Shown piece after piece: positions 1 through 4,872 of a DNA stretch of 5,650 nucleotides. Under the pieces are notes generated by a model that was given only the letters and a program-made list of their open reading frames with translations, had not been told where the DNA came from and searched no databases. The DNA lies in assembly GCA_005884155.1 (NCBI GenBank), contig VAXD01000126.1, positions 2,510 through 8,159 on the forward strand, written 5' to 3'. Every line of letters begins with the position of its first letter. Within the stretch, counting starts at the first letter, position 1. Source of the stretch: Actinomycetota bacterium (GTDB taxonomy: Bacteria; Actinomycetota; Thermoleophilia; Gaiellales; Gaiellaceae). The position numbers were made by a program, and so were the translations under genes.

Positions 1-144
1 TCCCGCCCAGATCACGGCGGCAGCCACTGTCCGCCACATGCGGTCGGCAAGCAGCACGAGGACAACGGACGCCGTGCCGAAAACGGCGAGACTTACGGCG
101 GCGGCGACCCCGGTCCGGGATCGAAAAGTCTCTAGGGAAAACAC
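1..144 (-). CDS. N-terminus of an unidentified membrane protein, cut by the left edge
   Basis: A minus-strand frame stays open from the window edge past position 240. From a GTG at 144-142 it gives 48 residues beginning MFSLETFRSR. Residues 12-33 are strongly hydrophobic (rich in A, V, L) and fit one membrane segment. A short polar stretch (ADRMWR) follows, then a second hydrophobic run (TVAAAVIWAG) reaches the edge. This pattern of a basic N-terminus and two hydrophobic helices suggests an integral membrane protein. The family cannot be recognised from this fragment. The GTG at 144 is preferred because a promoter-like pair lies just upstream (164-192), giving a leader of about 13 nt. A TTG at 192 and a GTG at 240 are alternative in-frame starts, the latter inside the GNAT gene. 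The gene is divergent from the GNAT gene, about 69 bp away. That it is a real gene is inferred from its composition, and the rest of the gene is needed to settle it. Confidence 0.5.
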   Translation of the reverse strand, partial: MFSLETFRSRTGVAAAVSLAVFGTASVVLVLLADRMWRTVAAAVIWAG

Positions 145-163
145 GTGGTGGTTGTCTCGAACC

Positions 164-192
164 AGGGTAGCCGCGAAGCGGCGAACCCACAA
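164..192 (-). promoter_or_regulatory. Putative promoter of the leftward membrane-protein gene
   Basis: On the minus strand, TTGTGG (192-187) and TACCCT (169-164) are separated by exactly 17 bp, the spacing of a housekeeping sigma factor promoter. The predicted start of transcription is near 157, leaving a 13-nt leader (AGACAACCACCAC) before the GTG at 144. The hexamers match consensus only partly, so this is a moderate call. Confidence 0.4.
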
Positions 193-201
193 CCCACGCC
201 G

Positions 202-207
202 TATGGT
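202..207 (+). promoter_or_regulatory. Putative -10 box for leaderless transcription of the GNAT gene
   Basis: TATGGT at 202-207 resembles a -10 hexamer. Its normal spacing puts transcription start at about 214, which is the GTG start codon. No convincing Shine-Dalgarno sequence precedes that codon, so a leaderless mRNA, common in actinobacteria, fits. No good -35 box is visible around 178-185. The element overlaps the upstream flank of the divergent promoter at 164-192. Confidence 0.4.
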
Positions 208-213
208 TGAGCG

Positions 214-1125
214 GTGCTCGAGATAGCTCGCTGCGCGCACGAGAGCGACAAGGAGCTCTCGCTCGCCGTCTACAACGCCGTGTGGCCGCAGGACGCGATC
301 ACCATGGACGAGGTTCGATCGTTCGAAGCGAGCCTGGTCGCCCACGGCGACTTCCTGGCGCGCGTGGACGGCGAGCCCGCGGGCTCGGGGTACGGCGCGA
401 TCGGACCGTGGCGGCCCGATCTCGTCTTCGTGTTGCTCACGGTGCTCCCCGCCAAGCGAGGGCTCGGCGCCGGGAACGGGCTCTACGCGGCAATCTCGAA
501 CTGGGCGCGAGAGCGCGGGCTGGAGACACTCGAGGCCGTGGTCGCCGACGACGACCCCGTGAGCCTTGCCTTCGCGGAGCGGCGGGGCTTCGTCGAACAC
601 CGGCGGGAGAAGGGTGTGGCGCTCGACCTGACGCGTTCGGAGCCGCCGGAGGTCGAGCTGCCCGAGGGCATCGAGATCGTCACGTGGGCCAAGCGGCCCG
701 AGCTCGACCGCGGCATGTACGAGGTCGCGCTCGAGGCGTATCCCGACATCCCGGGCAGCGAGGACGAGGAGGTCGAGCCGTTCGAGGAGTGGCTCGCCCA
801 CCACATGCAGGGCCCCGGCGATCTCCCCGCGGCGACGTTCATCGCCGTCGCCGGCGACGAGGTCGTTGGTTGGGCGAAGTTCTCGCTCACGGCCGCGCGG
901 CCGAAGGTCGCGAGTCACGACATGACGGCGGTCAAGCGCGCCTGGCGCGGCCGCGGGGTCGCGCGCGCTCTGAAGGCCACGGAGATCGGCTGGGCGAAGG
1001 CGAGCGGCTACGAGGAGCTGCACACCCGGAACGAGGAGCGCAACGCGCCCATCCGGCACCTGAACGAGGAGTTCGGCTACGAGCCGGCTATCGGGCGCAT
1101 CTACCTGCGGGGGCCGCTCGCATGA
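214..1125 (+). CDS. Tandem GNAT-family N-acetyltransferase
   Basis: This 303-residue protein contains two GNAT (Gcn5-related acetyltransferase) domains, which transfer an acyl group from acyl-CoA to an amine. Domain 1 (about 1-140) has a core strand LTVLPA and the CoA-pyrophosphate loop KRGLGAG (81-87), then a C-terminal part ending in AFAERRGFVEH (119-129). Domain 2 (about 152-303) has TAVKRAWRGRGVARALK (238-254), with the R-x-x-G-x-A loop at 245-250, and a typical end, with NEERNAPIRHLNEEFGYEP at 273-291. Both CoA loops look intact. Tandem GNATs include mycothiol synthase MshD and assorted drug or protein acetyltransferases, but nothing here identifies the substrate. The GTG at 214 is chosen because the standard N-terminal GNAT sequence (LEIARCAHESDKE) begins there and a -10-like box lies at the right distance. 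Its stop overlaps the next gene's start by 4 nt (ATGA), implying coupled translation with the hydrolase-cyclase. Confidence 0.92.
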   Translation: MLEIARCAHESDKELSLAVYNAVWPQDAITMDEVRSFEASLVAHGDFLARVDGEPAGSGYGAIGPWRPDLVFVLLTVLPAKRGLGAGNGLYAAISNWARERGLETLEAVVADDDPVSLAFAERRGFVEHRREKGVALDLTRSEPPEVELPEGIEIVTWAKRPELDRGMYEVALEAYPDIPGSEDEEVEPFEEWLAHHMQGPGDLPAATFIAVAGDEVVGWAKFSLTAARPKVASHDMTAVKRAWRGRGVARALKATEIGWAKASGYEELHTRNEERNAPIRHLNEEFGYEPAIGRIYLRGPLA

Positions 1126-2453
1126 GCATGCCGCCCGTCCGCTATGCCTCGAGCGACGGAGTCGAGATCGCCTACCAGGTGATCGGTGAAAGACCGCCCG
1201 ATGTGGTCTCGGTAGCGGGAGCCCTGACCCACCTCGGCGTGCTGTGGGAGCACCCCGGCTACCGTCGCTTCTGCGAGCAACTCGCGTCGTTCTCGCGGCT
1301 GATCTTGTTCGACAAGCGCGGGATGGGACTGTCGGAGCGCGTGCGAGCCGGGACGCTCGAGGAGCGCATGGAGGACGTGCGCGCCGTCATGGACGCGGCC
1401 GGCTCGGAGCAGGCCGCGCTGATCGGGGTCTCCGAAGGCGGCCCGATGTCGATGCTGTTCGCCGCCACCTATCCGGAGCGAACGCGGGGGCTGCTCCTGA
1501 TCGGCGCCGAGGTGAAGGAGGAGATCACCGACGACTGGCCGTGGGGCGAAACCACTCGGGAGGAGTTCGAGGACTGGATGCTGCAGGTGCCGGAGCGCTG
1601 GGGAAAGGGCCTCGCGGCTCCGGTCCTGTTGCCCGAGGAGCCCGATCAGGAGGCTGCGAAGGCGTGGCTGGGGAAGCTCCAGACCGCCTCGGCCACGCCC
1701 GGTGACGCCGTTGCGTTCATGCGCGTCGGCCTCGAGATCGACGTCCGCGACATCGTCCCGTCGATTCACGTCCCGACGCTGATCGTACACCGGGTCGACG
1801 ACGGCGTTTGTCACGTGGAGAATGCCCGGTTTCTCGCGGCCAACATCGAAGGCGCCCGCTACGTCGAGCTGCCCGGTGCGAGCCACGTGCCGTGGTCCGG
1901 CGGCGGGGCCGACGAGGTGCTTGAAGAGATCCGCGAGTTCTTGACGGGCGTTCGGGAGGCACCGGAGCCGGACCGGGTGCTCACAACGGTGCTCTTCACC
2001 GACATCGTCGGCTCGACGAAGCGCGCGAGCGAGCTCGGCGACCGGCGCTGGCGAGAGCTGCTCGACGCGCACCATGCGGCGGTGCGGCGCCAGCTCGAGC
2101 GGTTCCGCGGCAGGGAGATCGACACCGCCGGAGACGGGTTTCTCGCAACCTTCGACGGGCCCGCGCGCGCGATCCGTTGCGCACTGGCCACGGTCGAAGC
2201 GGTGCGTGGGGCCGGGCTCGAGATCCGATGCGGTGTCCACACGGGCGAATGTGAGGTGGTCGGCGACAAGCTCGCGGGCGTCGCGGTCCACATCGGGGCG
2301 CGCGTGGCCTCGAAGGCGGCGGTGGGCGAGATTCTCGTGTCCGGGACGGTCCACGACCTGGTCGCCGGCTCCGGGCTCGAGTTCGAAGAGCGCGGCGTGG
2401 AGGAGCTGAAGGGCGTGCCCGGCGAGTGGAGGCTCTACCGGGTCGTCGGCTAA
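1122..2453 (+). CDS. Alpha/beta hydrolase-class III adenylate/guanylate cyclase fusion protein
   Basis: This 443-residue soluble protein joins two enzymes. The alpha/beta hydrolase (about 8-277) has a nucleophile elbow IGVSEGG (Ser104), a candidate acid Asp226 (HRVDDG) and His255 (GASHVPW), so a full catalytic triad can be drawn. The cyclase domain (about 285-443) has FTDIVGST (metal-binding Asp294), TAGDGFLATF (Asp338) and the dimer-arm region AVHIGARVA (387-396, with Arg394). The usual adenine-recognition Lys is Asp334, and the usual transition-state Asn is His390. The domain order matches Mycobacterium tuberculosis Rv1900c, whose cyclase is also non-canonical. The product is expected to be cAMP if active, acting as a homodimer. 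The hydrolase may bind or cleave a ligand that regulates the cyclase, which is inference. The ATG at 1122 overlaps the GNAT stop, with a weak G-run (1109-1113) as ribosome site. An ATG at 1128 is an alternative start. Confidence 0.95.
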   Translation: MSMPPVRYASSDGVEIAYQVIGERPPDVVSVAGALTHLGVLWEHPGYRRFCEQLASFSRLILFDKRGMGLSERVRAGTLEERMEDVRAVMDAAGSEQAALIGVSEGGPMSMLFAATYPERTRGLLLIGAEVKEEITDDWPWGETTREEFEDWMLQVPERWGKGLAAPVLLPEEPDQEAAKAWLGKLQTASATPGDAVAFMRVGLEIDVRDIVPSIHVPTLIVHRVDDGVCHVENARFLAANIEGARYVELPGASHVPWSGGGADEVLEEIREFLTGVREAPEPDRVLTTVLFTDIVGSTKRASELGDRRWRELLDAHHAAVRRQLERFRGREIDTAGDGFLATFDGPARAIRCALATVEAVRGAGLEIRCGVHTGECEVVGDKLAGVAVHIGARVASKAAVGEILVSGTVHDLVAGSGLEFEERGVEELKGVPGEWRLYRVVG

Positions 2454-2914
2454 CGCCGGCTCTTGAGCGTGCGCTCAATGCGGCGCTTGGTCTCGCGCTC
2501 GGCGATGTCGCGGCGCTTGTCGCGTCGTTCTTTTCCGCGCGCAAGGGCGAGCTCGACCTTGACGCGGCCGTTCTTGAAGTAGAGCCGGGTCGGGACGAGG
2601 GTGAGGCCGCGCTCCGCGACCTTGGCCGAGAGCTGGTCGATCTGACGGCGGTGCAGGAGGAGCTTGCGGTCGCGGTCGGGGTCGTGCGGTGCGACGGAGG
2701 CCTGCTCGTACGCGGGGATGTGCAGGCCGACGAGCCAGAGCTCCCCGTTGCGGGCGTCGGCGTAGGCCCGCTGAAGGATCGCGTGGCCCTGGCGGAGCGA
2801 CTTGACCTCGCTACCGGCGAGCGCGAGCCCCGCCTCGACGCGCTCGAGCAGCTGGTACTCGTGTCGCGCGCGGCGGTTCTCGGTGATGAGCTTCTCTCCG
2901 GCTTCTCGGGCCAT
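2450..2914 (-). CDS. smpB: SsrA-binding protein SmpB
   Basis: SmpB binds tmRNA and brings it to ribosomes stalled on broken mRNAs, where it mimics the anticodon arm during trans-translation. The 154 residues are full length for the family. Signature stretches are NRRARHEYQLLERVEAGLAL (13-32) followed by GSEVKSLRQG (34-43), GELWLVGLHIPAY (57-69), RKLLLHRRQI (83-92), LVPTRLYFKNGRVKVELALA (106-125), and GKERRDKR (127-134). The last leads into a basic C-terminal tail rich in R, K and E, the part that enters the empty mRNA channel. The ATG at 2914 gives the expected N-terminus. GGAAGG lies only 2 nt upstream, too close for normal Shine-Dalgarno pairing, while a TAGAAT box suggests near-leaderless transcription. 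The gene follows rnr on the same strand after 147 bp. Its TAG stop shares bases with the TAA of the converging cyclase gene. No tmRNA gene is visible in the window. Confidence 0.97.
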   Translation of the reverse strand: MAREAGEKLITENRRARHEYQLLERVEAGLALAGSEVKSLRQGHAILQRAYADARNGELWLVGLHIPAYEQASVAPHDPDRDRKLLLHRRQIDQLSAKVAERGLTLVPTRLYFKNGRVKVELALARGKERRDKRRDIAERETKRRIERTLKSRR

Positions 2915-2923
2915 GGCCTTCCG

Positions 2924-2929
2924 ATTCTA
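2924..2929 (-). promoter_or_regulatory. Possible -10 box of smpB
   Basis: The minus strand reads TAGAAT at 2929-2924, one mismatch from TATAAT. It predicts transcription start near 2917, about 3 nt before the smpB ATG at 2914. The -35 region around 2947-2952 (ACTGTG) is poor. If real, smpB would have its own promoter and an almost leaderless mRNA, independent of rnr. Confidence 0.35.
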
Positions 2930-3015
2930 GGTTTCTACGCTTTCGGCACAGTCCCGTCTCACACGCGTGCGCTTTTCCGGGCTACGCTCGCCGCGGGTGG
3001 CGGGTGGACCTAACT

Positions 3016-3032
3016 CCCCACCCAGGGTGGGG
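3016..3032 (-). repeat. Perfect inverted repeat downstream of rnr, possible terminator or operator
   Basis: CCCCACCC (3016-3023) and GGGTGGGG (3025-3032) are exact complements around a single A. In rnr mRNA this can fold as a GC-only stem of 6 bp with a 5-nt loop, starting about 30 nt after the rnr stop. Only AGTTAGG follows on the minus strand, with no U-tract, so a classical intrinsic terminator is not supported. A U-less terminator, mRNA 3'-end stabiliser or dyad operator for smpB are possible alternatives. Confidence 0.45.
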
Positions 3033-3033
3033 C

Positions 3034-3055
3034 CGCGCGCGCACGCGCGCGCGCG
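3034..3055. repeat. 22-bp alternating CG-type tract
   Basis: Strictly alternating pyrimidine-purine sequence, all CG steps except one CA step (3042-3043). Such tracts can adopt left-handed Z-DNA under negative supercoiling, and they are self-complementary enough to form hairpins. The tract lies 7 bp beyond the rnr stop codon, between it and the inverted repeat at 3016-3032. The sequence pattern is plain, and any role is inference. Confidence 0.7.
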
Positions 3056-3061
3056 AGTCGT

Positions 3062-4723
3062 TCACCGCGTGGCGGTGGGTTTGAGCTCGACCTTGCCCTC
3101 GTTGCGCCGGATGTCAAGGACCTGGACCTCGAGCGCGTCGCCGAGGCGGTACCCGCGGCCGCCGCGGCGGCCGACGAGCGCCGTCCCGAGCTCGTTCAGC
3201 TCGAAGTAGTCGCCGGGCAGGCGCCGCGCCGGCACGAAGCCCTCGAACACGCCGCCGAAGCGCGCAAACAAGCCGGACGGAATCAGCCCGGTGATCTCAC
3301 CCTCGAATGCCGTCTCCCACCCCGCTTCGAAGAGCCGCTGCTCGAGCAGCCACGCGAGGCAGATCTCGTCGGCCCGGTATTCGAGCTGGGCCGCCGCCCG
3401 CTCGCGCACCGATGCGTGCTCGGCGAGCTCCGGCAGGTCTTCCGGCAACGGCTCGTCCGAGACGCCGAGCTCGCGCAGCAGCGCACGGTGGCAGACGAGA
3501 TCCGGGTAACGCCGAATCGGCGAGGTGAAGTGACAGTACGCCGCGCTCGCGAGACCGGCGTGCCCGAGGTTGCGCGGGTCGTAACGCGCCTGCTTGAGCG
3601 ACTGGAGGACGAGCGCCGGGAAAGCGTCGTGACCCCGGCCCGACTGCCGCGTGTACTCCATGACGCGCTCGCTCGCCGCCGCGGCGAGCAAGGCTGCATC
3701 CGCCGGCCCGAGGCGCTCCGGCGCGGGCGGCGTCGGAACGCCGAGGTCGGCGAGCTTCGCCAGCAGCAGCTCGACCGCCTGCGGCTCCGGCCGTTCGTGA
3801 ACGCGGTAGAGCGCCTCGCGCCTTCGCCCGGCGAGCAGCCCTGCGACCGCCTCGTTCGCGAGGATCATCAGCTCCTCCACAAGCATGTGCCCCTTCGGCT
3901 CGGACTCGCGCCGAGAGTCCGCCACGCCGCCCTCGCCGTCGAACTCGAACACCGGCTCGGAGCTCTCGATTCGGAGCGCGCCCCGAGCGAAGCGCCGCTC
4001 GCGGAGCTCACTCGTCACCCGCTCGGCCCGCCGTAGCGCCTCCAAGAGCGCCGGCTCGGCCGCTTCGCGGCCCGCCAGGATCGCTGCGGCCTGGTCGTAC
4101 GTGAGCCGAGCGTCGCTCCGGATAACCGACCGGTAGAAGCTCGCCTCCCCGCTCGCCAGCTCGACCTCGACCGTCACGCACGCCCGGTCGACGTGCGGTC
4201 GCAGCGAGCAGAGGTCGTCCGAGAGCTCCGGCGGCAGCATCGGCGAGACCAGACCGGGCACGTAGACGGAGAACGCGCGCCCGGAGGCTCCTCGGTCGAG
4301 CGGCGAGCCCGCCGGAACGAACCACGACACGTCCGCGATGTGAACGAGCACTCGGTCCTCGTGCAGGGTGAGCGCGTCGTCGAAGTCCTTGGCCGTGATG
4401 GGGTCGATCGTGAAGGCAAGCTCCTCGCGCAGGTCGACCCGTCCGTCCAGCGAGGGCTCGACCGCATCGAACGGCTCGAAGCCGCCGCGTTCGCCCTCCT
4501 CCACGAGCAGCGCCTCGAGCACGGCCTCGATCCGGTCCGCCCGGCCGAAAACCCGCTCGAGCCGAGCCCGCCCGCGCCGGCCGTCGACGAGCGCGAGGTC
4601 GCCAGGCCGCGCCTCGCCGCTTCCCTTGCGGTCGACGATCACCGGCACGCCCGGCGTGAAGTACGGCTCGCCGACGAGGAGCTTGCCGCGTCGGGCGAGC
4701 TCTACGACGAGAGGATCGCTCAC
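3062..4723 (-). CDS. rnr: RNB-domain 3'-5' exoribonuclease, RNase R/RNase II family, compact form
   Basis: This enzyme degrades RNA processively from the 3' end with Mg2+ and takes part in mRNA turnover and RNA quality control. It is 553 residues, against roughly 640-810 for classical RNase II and R. Residues 20-75 look like a single remnant OB/cold-shock domain. The RNB core (about 100-420) has TIDPITAKDFDDAL (105-118), carrying the four catalytic aspartates Asp107, Asp113, Asp115 and Asp116. It continues with VHIADVSWFVP (127-137), EELMILANEAVA (283-294), YRVHERP (306-312) and HFTSPIRRYPDL (398-409), whose arginines line the active site. An S1-like RNA-binding domain follows (about 472-547: FEGEITGLIPSGLFARFGGV, ending GKVELKP). 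The usual helix-turn-helix, the second cold-shock domain and a Lys-rich tail are missing. The GTG at 4723 has AGGAG upstream, and no ATG, GTG or TTG occurs in frame between it and an upstream stop. It lies 149 bp after ftsX and 147 bp before smpB on the same strand. Confidence 0.92.
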   Translation of the reverse strand: MSDPLVVELARRGKLLVGEPYFTPGVPVIVDRKGSGEARPGDLALVDGRRGRARLERVFGRADRIEAVLEALLVEEGERGGFEPFDAVEPSLDGRVDLREELAFTIDPITAKDFDDALTLHEDRVLVHIADVSWFVPAGSPLDRGASGRAFSVYVPGLVSPMLPPELSDDLCSLRPHVDRACVTVEVELASGEASFYRSVIRSDARLTYDQAAAILAGREAAEPALLEALRRAERVTSELRERRFARGALRIESSEPVFEFDGEGGVADSRRESEPKGHMLVEELMILANEAVAGLLAGRRREALYRVHERPEPQAVELLLAKLADLGVPTPPAPERLGPADAALLAAAASERVMEYTRQSGRGHDAFPALVLQSLKQARYDPRNLGHAGLASAAYCHFTSPIRRYPDLVCHRALLRELGVSDEPLPEDLPELAEHASVRERAAAQLEYRADEICLAWLLEQRLFEAGWETAFEGEITGLIPSGLFARFGGVFEGFVPARRLPGDYFELNELGTALVGRRGGRGYRLGDALEVQVLDIRRNEGKVELKPTATR

Positions 4724-4726
4724 GCG

Positions 4727-4731
4727 CTCCT
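4727..4731 (-). promoter_or_regulatory. Ribosome binding site of rnr
   Basis: AGGAG on the minus strand ends 3 nt before the GTG at 4723. The spacing is short, but this is the only clear Shine-Dalgarno core for the gene. It supports the GTG over any longer N-terminus, since the upstream in-frame stretch has no start codon before a TGA. Confidence 0.6.
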
Positions 4732-4822
4732 GGGGCGCCGCTGGTGGTTCGGAGCCGGAGGGGACAGTGCCACTAGCACGGCCCCGGAGAGCTCCGGGCA
4801 GCCAGCGGCGTCAGGCAGCGGC

Positions 4823-4851
4823 GGAGCCGGGCTCCGCCCGGCGGGAGCCGG
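4823..4851 (-). repeat. Competing hairpin arms just downstream of ftsX
   Basis: Plus-strand GGAGCC (4823-4828), GGCTCC (4830-4835) and GGAGCC (4844-4849). The middle arm can pair with either flank. The pairing with the right flank extends to CCGGGCTCC (4827-4835) against GGAGCCGG (4844-4851), with an 8-nt loop and one bulged base. In the ftsX-rnr transcript this lies 22-50 nt after the ftsX stop. The pairing is visible. Any terminator or attenuator function is inference, and the high GC content makes chance pairing likely. Confidence 0.4.
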
Positions 4852-4872
4852 TGCCGGCCAAGGGCGCGTGAG

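Larger units (their letters stand above)
2915..3061. other. 147-bp rnr-smpB intergenic region with structured DNA
   Basis: No convincing gene is seen here. The stretch contains a tandem 7-bp direct repeat CGGGTGG (2994-3000 and 3001-3007), which also gives a short run of G-tracts with one-base loops on the plus strand. It also contains a perfect 8-bp inverted repeat (3016-3032), a 22-bp alternating pyrimidine-purine tract (3034-3055) and the candidate smpB -10 box. It is too short for a tmRNA gene. Confidence 0.6.
4724..4872 (-). other. 149-bp ftsX-rnr intergenic region, structured leader
   Basis: No gene is supported here. The stretch is extremely GC-rich and carries several inverted repeats: CCCGGA/TCCGGG (4783-4788 and 4793-4798, 4-nt loop), GTGC/GCAC (4767-4770 and 4776-4779), and a group of three arms GGAGCC, GGCTCC and GGAGCC between 4823 and 4849. 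No U-tract follows any of them. It may form the 3' end of the ftsX mRNA or a structured rnr leader. In many actinobacteria, genes follow ftsX closely, and the spacing here is looser. Confidence 0.5.

Noticed and set aside
38..226. A 62-residue plus-strand frame at the left edge.
   Set aside because: Composition is Arg/Thr-rich without motif, and it overlaps the GNAT start. The opposite strand gives a much more protein-like membrane segment in the same place.
207..1121. A plus-strand frame open through the whole GNAT gene and continuous with the cyclase frame, suggesting a 748-residue protein.
   Set aside because: The extra 305 residues are arginine/glycine/alanine-rich with no recognisable motif. 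It is the high-GC shadow of the GNAT gene, which has clear domains in another frame. The real cyclase start is at 1122.
1101..2354. A 417-residue open frame antisense to the cyclase.
   Set aside because: It mirrors the codon pattern of the cyclase gene, is rich in His, Arg and Asp, and shows no domain. Long antisense frames are expected at this GC content.
2971..2990. A plus-strand promoter-like GGGCTACGCT element.
   Set aside because: No good -35 box at the right distance and no gene or RNA on the plus strand for it to serve.
2915..3061. A tmRNA (ssrA) gene expected near smpB.
   Set aside because: The gap is too short for a tmRNA of about 350 nt and shows no tRNA-like acceptor end. None was seen elsewhere in the window.
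3416..4036. A 206-residue plus-strand frame antisense to rnr.
   Set aside because: Arg/Leu/Glu-rich shadow of the RNB coding frame with no recognisable fold.
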